A stretch of 64,000 nt of DNA from Roseovarius pelagicus (GTDB taxonomy: Bacteria; Pseudomonadota; Alphaproteobacteria; Rhodobacterales; Rhodobacteraceae). The stretch spans positions 1-64,000 of the forward strand of contig NZ_CP106739.1 in the NCBI RefSeq assembly GCF_025639885.1, written 5' to 3'. Shown piece by piece: positions 17,182 through 25,139 of this stretch. A program made the translations under genes and the position numbers. The number at the start of each line of letters is the position of its first letter. Position 1 is the first letter of the stretch. The notes beneath the pieces are model-generated. The model ran no database searches and was not told the origin of the DNA. It saw only the letters and a list, made by a program, of their open reading frames with translations.

Positions 17182-17838
17182 TCATTCCCGCTGCCCCGCC
17201 ATAAACTCGGCCAGCACAGGACTTGCCGCGCCCTTTGCGGAGCTGAGCAGCTCCGAGCCAGCGAGCGTCGCTTTCGACAGGCGCACGAGCGCGCCGGTTT
17301 CCTCGATGCGGTAGCAGCGGCGCTTTTGCCGCGCGCGCCTGTAGTGGGTCGCGGTGACAATCTGGCAGGTACTGCCATCGGTGAGCGTCACAGGTGCTGC
17401 GAGCTTGATCTTGTCGCCTTCCTCGTAGTCCGGGATCGCAGCCCAGTCCTGGCAGCGCTGGCGCCAGGCATGAGCATAGCTGTCTGGGTCTTTCAGCTCG
17501 GACAGCAGGGCCAATAGGCTCAGTGGCGCGCGGGATTCGACCGGTCCCGCGCTTTCCTCCATGTCCTTGTAGCCCCAGCAGCCGTCATCATATCGGGTAA
17601 GGAATACGGCACCGAACGTGATGGAGCCATCCGCATCGGTGACATAGGTCGTGTCTTCGACAGGGGTGCCGTCGATATTGGTGACCCTTGCCGCCGCATA
17701 CCAGGTGGAGCCGACCTTGCATGCCTTGACCAGTTCGGTTTTGCGCGTTTCGCCCTCAAAAGTGCAGAGCCGGCTGATTTCCGATTTCTCATCCGCGTAG
17801 GTTTTGACGCGGCGGTCGGTGTAGAAGAGCCATCCCAT
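17182..17838 (-). CDS. DUF6927-type hypothetical plasmid protein
   Basis: A 218-residue soluble protein starting MGWLFYTDRRVKTYADEK. Distinctive segments are GSTWYAAARV, GAVFLTRYDDGCWGYKDMEES and DKIKLAAPVTLTDGS, a pattern I associate with DUF6927 on alphaproteobacterial plasmids. No catalytic motif is recognised. The start overlaps the stop of the preceding 197-residue gene by one base (TGATG), so the two are translationally coupled. It resumes the backbone cluster just right of the IS1182 element. Confidence 0.65.
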   Translation of the reverse strand: MGWLFYTDRRVKTYADEKSEISRLCTFEGETRKTELVKACKVGSTWYAAARVTNIDGTPVEDTTYVTDADGSITFGAVFLTRYDDGCWGYKDMEESAGPVESRAPLSLLALLSELKDPDSYAHAWRQRCQDWAAIPDYEEGDKIKLAAPVTLTDGSTCQIVTATHYRRARQKRRCYRIEETGALVRLSKATLAGSELLSSAKGAASPVLAEFMAGQRE

Positions 17839-18431
17839 CAGGCCGCCCTCCGATCATCGAGTTCCATCAGGGCATCGAGCGGCACGCGGTAGGGCTGCAT
17901 AGCGTCGAAATCCTCGCAATTGCCACAGTTCTGCACGACCGCAAAGGTGTCGCAGGCATCCTTGAGGATGACCCTGAAGGTGCCACCGAGGCCCGAGGGC
18001 ACCTCGTAGGTCCCGCCGACGAGATAGTCCGAGGCCCGGCGCACGAAGACGCGGATGCTGTGGCCATCGGTGGCGAGCCGGATGGCCCCTCGCCCCCGGT
18101 CGATGAGCACCTGCACGTCATCCAGGATGTCGGTGTAAAACTGGCCGGTCAGATCGCGAAACGCCATGCGGCGCTGCGCCATCCAGTCGGTATCCCGAAA
18201 CGGGTTCATGCCGTCGGCGAAGGCGAAGGAGGGATCGGCCTGTTCGGTGGTGACGATACGGGTGGTCGTGCCATTGATGCCGTTCGAGCGCAGATGCACA
18301 CCATTGCCGACGATGAGGATCAGGGCTGGCCTGTCCACGGGCCCGTTCCAGTTGGGCAGGAAGGTTTTGCAGGCGCGCGCATGTGCGATTTGCGCCGCAA
18401 CAGCGGAGGCAGAGAACTTGAGAATAGCCAT
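17838..18431 (-). CDS. Hypothetical plasmid protein (197 aa)
   Basis: From ATG 18431 (MAILKFSASAVAAQIAHARAC), chosen over an upstream in-frame ATG at 18581 because the latter lies inside the ParB-like gene and the interval contains a strong hairpin. The protein is mixed alpha/beta and soluble, with two Cys close together in QNCGNCEDFD that could bind metal. The middle reads as beta-rich (HSIRVFVRRASDYLVGGTYEV). I do not recognise the family. It is coupled to the downstream DUF6927 gene. Confidence 0.65.
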   Translation of the reverse strand: MAILKFSASAVAAQIAHARACKTFLPNWNGPVDRPALILIVGNGVHLRSNGINGTTTRIVTTEQADPSFAFADGMNPFRDTDWMAQRRMAFRDLTGQFYTDILDDVQVLIDRGRGAIRLATDGHSIRVFVRRASDYLVGGTYEVPSGLGGTFRVILKDACDTFAVVQNCGNCEDFDAMQPYRVPLDALMELDDRRAA

Positions 18432-18462
18432 GAGGATGTCTTTCGGTTGGGTGTGGGAGGGT

Positions 18463-18498
18463 CGACCCGCGCGGGTGGCATGGCCCACGCGCGGGTCG
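18463..18498 (-). terminator. GC-rich hairpin after the ParB-like gene
   Basis: An inverted repeat with arms around GACCCGCGCGGGTGG and CCCACGCGCGGGTC, 10 bp after the stop at 18508. No T-run follows, so the role as terminator is tentative. Confidence 0.45.
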
Positions 18499-18507
18499 CG
18501 TGATGGC

Positions 18508-20490
18508 TCAGGCCGCTTGCGCGATGTCGCTGTCAGGATCCGGGGTTTCCGTGATCGGCGCCGTCTCATCACAGGCGCCACCGGCGGTCTGCATCATCGG
18601 CGGGCACCAGGCGGCCACGGCAGCGCGCTGTGTATCCGTCAGCGTGGCGAAGGGTTCAGCGAAGAGCTTGTCGCAGAAGGCGACAATTTCCTTCTTACTC
18701 GACGAGGCCAGCGTCACCGCCTCCTGAGCCAGACCCAATTCTTCGCCGAGGATTTTCAGGAGCCAGGCCTTCTTGAAGCGGTTGAAGAGCGCCGCGTTCG
18801 GCGTCCAATGCGCGCGAATGTCGGGCATGATCTCGATCTCGAACTCATGCATCAGGCTGTCACGCTGCCGGTCCCGCGCGAAACAGGACTGCGTCGTGCT
18901 GGCGGTCGCATAGGCCACGAGCTTGGCCTTCTCGCCGGCGTCCAGCGCGCGAAACGCCGCGAATTGATCGGCGGGCGACCGGGCGTCGTCGAGCCAGGAC
19001 AGATCAAGCGCATCATGCGCCGCCGCCACCTGCTCGAGCGAGGTCTCGTCGATCTCGTCCATCTTGGCGTGGCTGCGGTATTCCTTGAGGGCATCGATCT
19101 TGATCGCCTGCGTGACACTCATGCCGCTGGCCAGAACGTCACTGACCAGCTTGAAGAGCGTCACATCAAGCGTGGCCTCCGGATGCAGCGCCATCGCAGC
19201 GCCAAGGGCCATGGCCCGCTCTGTCTTGAGGTCCTCAGCCAGTGAGGCTGGATAGGTGATTTCGCCGGCGTCCGGGGCCTCCTCACCGGTCGGGTTAGCC
19301 GAGGAGCCGCGCGCACCCTCCTCTTTGACGGTGTCTTCCGGGCGGACGAGGCCAACATGGAGCGTGATCTGCCCACCCTGCCACGACGCGATCACACCTG
19401 CACGGGCCAGGTCCTCGGCACTGTAGGCCTCCTGCAGATCGCGGGCTTCGTCTTCTAGAGCGTCCACGCGCTCGTAAAGGGCGTTGTAGGCACCGTCCTC
19501 GAGCCCCTCGTCCTCCATCTCAAGCTGCAGTTTCTCGAGCTCGGCGGTGATCTCATCGATGCGCTTCTGGGCAGCCTCATCCGGCTCGATCGGGCCGGGA
19601 TAGACGCGGCCGTAGTCGGCCATGGTCGCGTAGTCATAGCGCACCATCGCATCGGCCCAGGCAAACCCCAGCCCCATACGGGCCTCTTCGGCAGCGGCAC
19701 CGAGCTTCTCGAGCAGGATGGTCTCGACCAGCGCCGCATCCTCAAGCACGGAATGCTCTTCAAGAAGGTCAGCCGCGATGGCCCCGCCACGCGCCTCGTA
19801 GTCCGCGCGCACGAAAGCCCCGATATCGTCACTGACCTGCACGCCGCGGGATTTGAGGGTCTGACGGACGGTATAGGCCTGCAGATAGCCACCGTCCTTC
19901 GTGAGCGCCTCGAAGACCTCGCGCTGCGCCTCCTGGCTCGGGTGCTCGGCAAAGGCCTTCATCGTGTCGAGCGTGATCACCTTGCCCCGGGCCGCGGCGC
20001 GGATGTCGGGGTGGATCAGGCCATAGCGCAACCGGCTTTTCACGGCCGTCACCGTGGTGCCGAAGGTCTTTGCGATCGTCTCGGGCGTCTGACCGTCGAC
20101 CTCCATCATCCGGGCGAAGGCCTCGAACTCGTCGATGGCATTCATCGGTGCCTGGGTGATGTTCTCGGCGAGCGACAGCGCCGTGGTGACGTCGCTCTCC
20201 TCAGGGACAAGGCGGCAGTCGACCTTGGTTTTCGCCGTGAACCCCTTGCTGGCCTTGTCAGCGATCAGCTCCTTCAGCGCGGCATGGCGTCGGCCACCGG
20301 CGAGGACAGCGTATTTGCCGTCGAGCTTCTGAACCAGAAGCGGCTGGAGCAGGCCCAGAATAGCGATACTGGCCTTCAGATGGGCGATGTTCTCGGGGTC
20401 ATAGGTTTCCGGCGCGTTGCTGCGCACATTGGCGGGATGCGGGACGAGATCGCCGATAGCGACGGTAAGGGGAGCAAAGCTTGTGGTCAT
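18508..20490 (-). CDS. Large ParB/RepB/Spo0J-like protein (660 aa)
   Basis: The N-terminal ParB nuclease-like domain is clear: GDLVPHPANVRS, LLQPLLVQ, VLAGGRRHAAL and LAENITQAPMNAIDEFEAF, followed by a KorB/Spo0J-type helix-turn-helix (ETIAKTFGTTVTAVKSRLRYG). About 400 further residues are helical, with an acidic coiled-coil (about 320-380) and no partner ParA nearby. Such long ParB-like proteins are common accessory genes on alphaproteobacterial plasmids; some family members have CTPase or nuclease activity, but their role is unsettled. It is paralogous to the 725-residue protein at 40070-42247 (shared VRPED segment and the LALxxAxxxxP / LxKLVxD region). Motif copy D lies 82 bp upstream. Confidence 0.82.
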   Translation of the reverse strand: MTTSFAPLTVAIGDLVPHPANVRSNAPETYDPENIAHLKASIAILGLLQPLLVQKLDGKYAVLAGGRRHAALKELIADKASKGFTAKTKVDCRLVPEESDVTTALSLAENITQAPMNAIDEFEAFARMMEVDGQTPETIAKTFGTTVTAVKSRLRYGLIHPDIRAAARGKVITLDTMKAFAEHPSQEAQREVFEALTKDGGYLQAYTVRQTLKSRGVQVSDDIGAFVRADYEARGGAIAADLLEEHSVLEDAALVETILLEKLGAAAEEARMGLGFAWADAMVRYDYATMADYGRVYPGPIEPDEAAQKRIDEITAELEKLQLEMEDEGLEDGAYNALYERVDALEDEARDLQEAYSAEDLARAGVIASWQGGQITLHVGLVRPEDTVKEEGARGSSANPTGEEAPDAGEITYPASLAEDLKTERAMALGAAMALHPEATLDVTLFKLVSDVLASGMSVTQAIKIDALKEYRSHAKMDEIDETSLEQVAAAHDALDLSWLDDARSPADQFAAFRALDAGEKAKLVAYATASTTQSCFARDRQRDSLMHEFEIEIMPDIRAHWTPNAALFNRFKKAWLLKILGEELGLAQEAVTLASSSKKEIVAFCDKLFAEPFATLTDTQRAAVAAWCPPMMQTAGGACDETAPITETPDPDSDIAQAA

Positions 20491-20571
20491 GGGATATCCT
20501 TCCAGGAGGGTGAGGTGTGGCCCGCGCGCTCACGCGCGTGACCAATCCCCGGCTTCAGGGATCATCACGAC

Positions 20572-20593
20572 AAAAGGCCCACTTTCCCTTTGA
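20572..20593 (-). promoter_or_regulatory. Shared upstream motif, copy D
   Basis: The minus strand reads CTCAAAGGGAAAGTGGGCCT followed by TTTGTC. It is 82 bp before the ParB-like start and diverged at the 5' half. Confidence 0.5.
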
Positions 20594-20645
20594 GGGGTCA
20601 GCGGGCCTTCATCGTCTCAGATGTCAGGGTGAGGAGTCCCCTGCC

Positions 20646-21035
20646 CTACCAGTCGCGCGCCAGCATGATGGTCAGCACGCGCATGGTGGTGGCAGGATTG
20701 TCCGGGGTCTCAGCCCCGTAGCGGAAGTCCGAGTCTGCTTCATAGAGATCGATCTTCCAGAACACGGTTTCGCCCCAGATCTCGACCGCCCCGAAGTCGT
20801 GCCATCCCTCGGGATCATTCTCGGGCCTGAACGTATCGAATGCGCCGGTGGCCTTCACCGCCTCGGCCATGAAGCCGTCATCGGCCTCAATGAGCGAGCG
20901 CGCGACATGCATGCGGCCCTGGATGGGCTGCTCAGGCGGCACCCCAAGGCACGCGAGCTTGCGGAAGGCATCGTTCTGCGCCGCGATCACGGTCGGATCT
21001 GGACGGTTTGGCTGGGGTTGCACGGTCATGGACAT
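20646..21035 (-). CDS. DUF3768 family protein
   Basis: A 129-residue protein. The conserved segment FRPENDPEGWHDFGAVEIWGETVFWKID and the end ATTMRVLTIMLARDW are diagnostic of DUF3768, a small plasmid/island protein family of unknown function. Start ATG 21035 has AAAGGAGAGC upstream; an ATG two codons later is equally possible. It is soluble with no membrane segment. Motif copy E lies 36 bp upstream of the start, the tightest spacing of all copies. Its 5' side abuts the inserted methyltransferase cassette, which separates it from ardC. Confidence 0.8.
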   Translation of the reverse strand: MSMTVQPQPNRPDPTVIAAQNDAFRKLACLGVPPEQPIQGRMHVARSLIEADDGFMAEAVKATGAFDTFRPENDPEGWHDFGAVEIWGETVFWKIDLYEADSDFRYGAETPDNPATTMRVLTIMLARDW

Positions 21036-21070
21036 GGGGCTCTCCTTTGAGAAGTTGAAACACCCTTCCT

Positions 21071-21092
21071 AAAGCCCGCTTTCACTTTTCTG
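21071..21092 (-). promoter_or_regulatory. Shared upstream motif, copy E
   Basis: The minus strand reads GAAAAGTGAAAGCGGGCTTT, 36 bp before the DUF3768 start, nearly identical to copy C. Confidence 0.65.
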
Positions 21093-21174
21093 CTTGGTAG
21101 AAGACCCCGTCCAAACCTGCCCGAACCAAACAGTTCCGATAGTCCGCTCAGCGGGACAAAGCCGCAGTTGTCGA

Positions 21175-21861
21175 TCAACCAAGATAGCTGACCCATCCCC
21201 TAAATGTGAACGCGGCATAGAATAATTGGATGTCAGTGAATCCGGCTTGCGCGAGAAGGGCTTGGTCTTCTTGTGGCGATAGAATCGGCAGGCGCGCCTT
21301 CAAGTTCTCCACACTCTTTTCTGCTTGTTCGATGGACATCCCATGGGACACCATCAAGGCCGCGTTGCGGCGCAGCCAGAGATCCCGTTCCTGCCCGTCC
21401 GGCACACTGTGATTCATAACTACCAGTGGCGCACCCGGGCGCAGGCGACGGGCGATCTGGCTCAGCGTGCACAAGCGCTCCTCCTGCGGCAGGAAGTGCA
21501 GGGTCAAAAGGCAGGTTGCGCCATCGAAGAGGCCTATTGGAGCGTCATCGATATAACCCTCAGTGAAAGTCACTCGGTCAACCATGTCGCCCAGAGTCTG
21601 CCGGGCCTGATCGTTCATCTCGGCCGACGGATCGACGCCCTCCAATCGCCAGTCCGGCTGCATGTCCGCGAAGGCGCGCAGTTCGAGGCCCCCACCGGCG
21701 CCCAGCACCAGCACTCTGCCAGACGGCGGCACCCGTTCCGCGAGCAGGAGCCCCGCCATGCGGTAGACGTCATGCAGGCCGGGGACCTGGCGCGCGGCCC
21801 GTGCCGCATATCCGGCAGTGTCGTGACTAAAGGCATGATGTGTAACCCCACGCTCCGTCAC
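21175..21861 (-). CDS. Class I SAM-dependent methyltransferase
   Basis: A 228-residue protein. Motif I is VLVLGAGGGLELRAFA and the acidic residue binding the SAM ribose is in LEGVDPS. Post-motif II is GATCLLTLHFLP, followed by LRPGAPLVVMNHS. This is the UbiE/methyltransferase-12/25 style; the substrate is not predictable. The start overlaps the stop of the FAD oxidoreductase gene by four bases (ATGA), and an Rrf2 regulator heads the unit, so the three form one operon, inserted as a block between DUF3768 and ardC. A small electrophile or metalloid substrate would fit the redox partner, but that is speculation. Confidence 0.85.
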   Translation of the reverse strand: MTERGVTHHAFSHDTAGYAARAARQVPGLHDVYRMAGLLLAERVPPSGRVLVLGAGGGLELRAFADMQPDWRLEGVDPSAEMNDQARQTLGDMVDRVTFTEGYIDDAPIGLFDGATCLLTLHFLPQEERLCTLSQIARRLRPGAPLVVMNHSVPDGQERDLWLRRNAALMVSHGMSIEQAEKSVENLKARLPILSPQEDQALLAQAGFTDIQLFYAAFTFRGWVSYLG

Positions 21862-22754
21862 GACATCGTCTCCGGCCAGACCAGCGAGCGATGCAACTGC
21901 ATGCCGGCCAGTGCCCCATCGCTGACAGCGAAGGAGACTGCCCCTGGAACGACGGCCACGTCGCCACAGGCGAAAACGCCGGGCACTGTCGTCTGCTTCG
22001 ACGCATCCACGGTAATGATCCGGCCCATCGGGTTCTCAATGATCTCGCAGCCTAGGTCCGAGGGAAGACTGCTGGATGGAGTGATCGTCGTCGCGACGAA
22101 CAGTCCCGCAAAGGACAGGACCCTGCCGTCGGTCAGCTGCACGTCCGCGTCGCCCGCGATGGCATGAATTGACGTGCCCTCGACGGTGATGCCCTTGCGC
22201 TCCAATCCATCCCGCCCCTCGGGCTCCAACATCAGGGCACCGTTGGTTAGCAGAGTGGCCTTACCCCACTCTGCCAGCAATTCCGCTTGATGCACCGACA
22301 TCGGGCCTGTGGCGATGACACCGATGCGGCCCTGATCAAGCTCATAGCCATGGCAATAGGGACAGTGAAAGACGGATTGCCCCCAGCGCTCTGCCAGTCC
22401 CGTGATATTTGGCAACTGGTCGGTCACCCCGGTCGCGAAAAGGACCCGTCGACCGCGATGGCTTTGCCCTTCGGCCGATGTGACGACAAAGGCATCCTGC
22501 TCCCCCGTGATCCCGGTGGCTTCGGACTCCAACCACGTCAGCGTCGGGTAGGCTTCCAATTGGCGGCGGGCCGTGCTGGCGATGACAGCAGGATCGACGC
22601 CGTCCTGGCCCAGAAAGCCATGTGCGTGGCTGGCAAAGCGGTTGCGCCTTTGCCCGGCATCGATGACCAGGACCGACCTGCGCGCACGCAGAAGCTGGAG
22701 GGAAGCTGCCATGCCGGCGTAGCTTCCCCCGATGACGATGACATCGTGGATCAT
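21858..22754 (-). CDS. NAD(P)/FAD-dependent oxidoreductase (thioredoxin-reductase fold)
   Basis: A 298-residue protein with the two-dinucleotide-binding-domain fold: FAD motif VIVIGGSYAGMAAS at the N terminus, NAD(P) site GVIATGPMSVHQAELL in the middle, and the second FAD motif VFACGDVAVVPG near the end. The redox position is FHCPYCHGYE, a CPYC-like pair as in TrxB. The length matches the compact TrxB-like group often paired with Rrf2 or Crp regulators. It probably reduces a small disulfide or quinone partner in the cytoplasm. The gene begins 12 bp after the Rrf2 stop and overlaps the methyltransferase start. Confidence 0.88.
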   Translation of the reverse strand: MIHDVIVIGGSYAGMAASLQLLRARRSVLVIDAGQRRNRFASHAHGFLGQDGVDPAVIASTARRQLEAYPTLTWLESEATGITGEQDAFVVTSAEGQSHRGRRVLFATGVTDQLPNITGLAERWGQSVFHCPYCHGYELDQGRIGVIATGPMSVHQAELLAEWGKATLLTNGALMLEPEGRDGLERKGITVEGTSIHAIAGDADVQLTDGRVLSFAGLFVATTITPSSSLPSDLGCEIIENPMGRIITVDASKQTTVPGVFACGDVAVVPGAVSFAVSDGALAGMQLHRSLVWPETMS

Positions 22755-22766
22755 TCAGGGTTCTTT

Positions 22767-23201
22767 CTAGTTGCGCCGTGCGGCGTGCCGGACCGCGAAA
22801 TCCGCGGCAAGATCGGCAAGGGTGACATTTTCGAAACGCGCCAACAGCAAGGCCTCGGCTTCGGAAAAACTCTCGTCCAGCGCCGCGTTGACGGTCTGTT
22901 CGACCAGACACCCCGGAGCATCGTTACGATTGCCGACGGCGAACAGTGCAGGCTCGCCCAAGGCGTCATGCAGGTGCCGGAGCGAGACGGCCGACAGGTC
23001 CGCCGTGATCCGCCACCCGCCTGCATGTCCCCTGTCGGATGCCACGATCCCGGCCTCGCGCAGAAAGCCCATCGTGCGCCGCACGACGACCGGGTTGGTG
23101 CCAAGGCACTGCGCCAGATCGTCGGACGTCATGGGGCCCTCTCGCTCTGCCATGTGGAGGAGCGCGTGGAGGACCGAGGAAAGGCGGCTGTCACGCTTCA
23201 T
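22767..23201 (-). CDS. Rrf2 family transcriptional regulator
   Basis: A 144-residue protein. A winged helix spans about 5-75 (SSVLHALLHMAEREGPMTSDDLAQ, NPVVVRRTMGFLREAGIV, GHAGGWRI), followed by a dimerisation helix. Only one Cys (GCLVEQ) is present, so it cannot hold the three-Cys Fe-S cluster of IscR; Rrf2 members of this group (for example YwnA-like) respond to other redox signals. It heads the three-gene redox operon and probably autoregulates it. A TTGACA promoter-like element places transcription start at or next to the ATG. Confidence 0.88.
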   Translation of the reverse strand: MKRDSRLSSVLHALLHMAEREGPMTSDDLAQCLGTNPVVVRRTMGFLREAGIVASDRGHAGGWRITADLSAVSLRHLHDALGEPALFAVGNRNDAPGCLVEQTVNAALDESFSEAEALLLARFENVTLADLAADFAVRHAARRN

Positions 23202-23207
23202 GTAACT

Positions 23208-23236
23208 TCAATAGTTCTGATTTGATCTGTTGTCAA
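23208..23236 (-). promoter_or_regulatory. Candidate promoter of the Rrf2 operon (possibly leaderless)
   Basis: On the minus strand a perfect TTGACA (23231-23236) and TATTGA (23208-23213) are separated by 17 bp. The -10-like hexamer ends only about 6 bp before the ATG and no ribosome site is visible, which would give a leaderless mRNA. Confidence 0.45.
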
Positions 23237-23315
23237 GATGAGCGAGTTCTCAGAGCCGCAGACGGGTAGATGTGAGCTCACACCTGCCATTTTCCGCTTC
23301 GCAGCAACAGGTCTG

Positions 23316-24254
23316 TTAGGCGGCCTCGGCGCTGCCCCCTGCCCTGCCCGCCTCTGATCGGGCGAACAGGTAGTCGCAAGCGCGTTGTGCGTCGGCCGCA
23401 TGCTTGAAGATCGCGGTCTTGTCCGAACGCAGAACGCGCAGCCAGTTGTAGAGATACGCCGCGTTCATCTCGAGCGTATGCGCCGTGAAGCCAAGCGTCT
23501 GACCCAGAAACACCGAAGACAATTCGGCCACGATCTCTTCGCGGGCATAGGAGGTGTTGCCAAATCGCGAAAGGCCGAAATCACGGTTCAGTCGATGCGG
23601 GGCTTTTGTGGCATGGGCCAGTTCATGGGCCCAGACCCCGTAGAAATTGCGCGGGTCCTGAAACCGCGTGATGGACGGCATGTAGACCTTGTCCACGGGC
23701 GGCAAATAGTACGCCTCCGTGCCCGTGAAGACGGTTGTGATGTCGATGGCATCGAAAAACGCCTGCATGTGAGGGATGGGCTCGGACGGCGGATGTTCGG
23801 GCGCTGGCTCCGGGTCGGGGAAGAAGCTTTCGGGCAGGCCCTCGATCTGGCAGGCATTGAACACGCGGTAGGATTTCTGAAAGCGAAAGATGCGGGCTTC
23901 CTCGGAGCGATCATCGCCGTCGCTGCGATCGTCTTCGCCGTCAGCGTCTTTCCGGCTTTGGCCGTAATAAACGACGACAGAGGACTTCTCGCCCTTGCGG
24001 ACCTTTGCATCCAACGCATTGGCCTGCGGCAGCGTCATCCAGAAGGGCGAGCTGTGGCCCGCCATCACGGTCCGCATTGTCAGCAGGAAGTTGTTCACTC
24101 CCTGGTAGGGTTCACCGCCCACGCGCAGGGGACGAGAGCTGCCACCTGCGGTCCAGGGCTTGCGCCACGGCAGAACACCGCGCTCGATGATGCGGATGAT
24201 TTCGTTTGTGATGACCTCGGAGGCATCGAATTTGGGCGTGCGGGATCGGGCCAT
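23316..24254 (-). CDS. ardC: ArdC-like antirestriction protein with zincin metalloprotease domain
   Basis: A 312-residue protein. The N-terminal ssDNA-binding domain (DUF1738) is seen in ITNEIIRIIERGVLPWRKPW and YQGVNNFLL. The C-terminal metallopeptidase-like domain has HELAH at 210-214 with a downstream AREEIVAELSS glutamate. ArdC proteins protect transferred plasmid DNA from restriction during conjugation. A charged Asp-rich insert (about 104-118) is unusual. Start ATG 24254 has AAAGGAGG upstream. It belongs with the methylase/helicase and ParB-like genes as an incoming-plasmid protection set, from which it is now separated by the Rrf2 cassette. Confidence 0.88.
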   Translation of the reverse strand: MARSRTPKFDASEVITNEIIRIIERGVLPWRKPWTAGGSSRPLRVGGEPYQGVNNFLLTMRTVMAGHSSPFWMTLPQANALDAKVRKGEKSSVVVYYGQSRKDADGEDDRSDGDDRSEEARIFRFQKSYRVFNACQIEGLPESFFPDPEPAPEHPPSEPIPHMQAFFDAIDITTVFTGTEAYYLPPVDKVYMPSITRFQDPRNFYGVWAHELAHATKAPHRLNRDFGLSRFGNTSYAREEIVAELSSVFLGQTLGFTAHTLEMNAAYLYNWLRVLRSDKTAIFKHAADAQRACDYLFARSEAGRAGGSAEAA

Positions 24255-24294
24255 GGCAGGCCTCCTTTCGAGTGTTGGTGAGAGGGAATGGGGA

Positions 24295-24765
24295 TCAGGT
24301 TGACTGACGGGGCCGTGGATCGTTTGCGATCCGCGCGCCGAGCGCTTCGACCCTGTCGATGTAGGTGGTCAGCGAGACGGACCAGCCAGGACCGCAAGGT
24401 TCAGGGTCGATCGATCCGTCGCGCGTCACGCGCGGGAAGTTGGCGAAGGCGATGACATCGGTGACGGGTCGGATATCGATGAACGGGGTCCCTCGTGCGA
24501 CCGCAAGAGTGGCCAATGGAAAGCGCTCGATCGGCGCGAGGGTGGACACGGTGGTCCAACCAAGATGGATGAATGTCCCGCCCTCTCCGCAGATCACATG
24601 CGCGTTTGGCAAAGTCGCCGCCTGCTTCAGATAGCCGAGGTCACGCAGTACGGTCTCGCGCTCGAGCCGTTGTGCCTGCCCCGTCTGGCCGGTTCGGCGT
24701 AGTTCCTTGTGTCGCCACCACGAGGCAGCGGTCGCGCGCAACACGCGCAAGACGCCTGTTTGCAT
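24295..24765 (-). CDS. Hypothetical plasmid protein (156 aa)
   Basis: From ATG 24765 with AAGGACATTCCC upstream; the open frame starts at 24840, but the added part overlaps low-complexity leader sequence. The protein has a basic N terminus (WWRHKELRRTGQTGQAQRLE) and a mixed alpha/beta body (AHVICGEGGTFIHLGW, GTPFIDIRPVTDVIAF). I do not recognise the family. It lies just upstream of ardC and carries motif copy F 96 bp before its start, so the two may form the first transcriptional unit after the old repC. Confidence 0.6.
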   Translation of the reverse strand: MQTGVLRVLRATAASWWRHKELRRTGQTGQAQRLERETVLRDLGYLKQAATLPNAHVICGEGGTFIHLGWTTVSTLAPIERFPLATLAVARGTPFIDIRPVTDVIAFANFPRVTRDGSIDPEPCGPGWSVSLTTYIDRVEALGARIANDPRPRQST

Positions 24766-24860
24766 GGGAATGTCCTTCATCGGCAAACACAGACCGGAAC
24801 CCGGCCCGGACCCATCCGAGGGACCCTCAAGGGCCCTCATCCGTCAGTCACAAAACCCGA

Positions 24861-24880
24861 AGGACACTTTCACTTTCACC
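24861..24880 (-). promoter_or_regulatory. Shared upstream motif, copy F
   Basis: The minus strand reads GGTGAAAGTGAAAGTGTCCT, the most diverged copy; it keeps the GTGAAAGTG core. It lies 96 bp before the start at 24765. Confidence 0.45.
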
Positions 24881-25139
24881 CGGCCCGGCACCTGCCGTCT
24901 TAAAGACCATCGGGCACTCAACAAGGGGAACAATGCCGTCACGTCTGCCGAGGGCATTGATTTCGCACAGCAAGTTCGGTTCGACATCCAAGATCGGCGA
25001 CGCACATCGGCAGCATCTCGCACCTAAGGTGATATAACTGTTTTTTATCAATTATTTATTGATTTTGAGAAATCGACAGAAATCTCCCTGAAGACCTGCC
25101 TACAACTGTGAACACGGTGCATTTTTCAATCTTGAAGCA
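24881..25139. other. Intergenic stretch with AT-rich patch
   Basis: About 260 bp with no convincing gene. Positions 25030-25080 are strikingly AT-rich for this GC-rich replicon and contain the small hairpin ATCAAT-TATTT-ATTGAT (25047-25063). It lies directly after the truncated repC and may be what is left of that plasmid's origin-proximal DNA. Confidence 0.45.

Noticed and set aside
18166..19245. A 359-codon plus-strand frame
   Set aside because: Antisense to the ParB-like gene and its downstream neighbour; composition typical of a shadow frame in GC-rich DNA.
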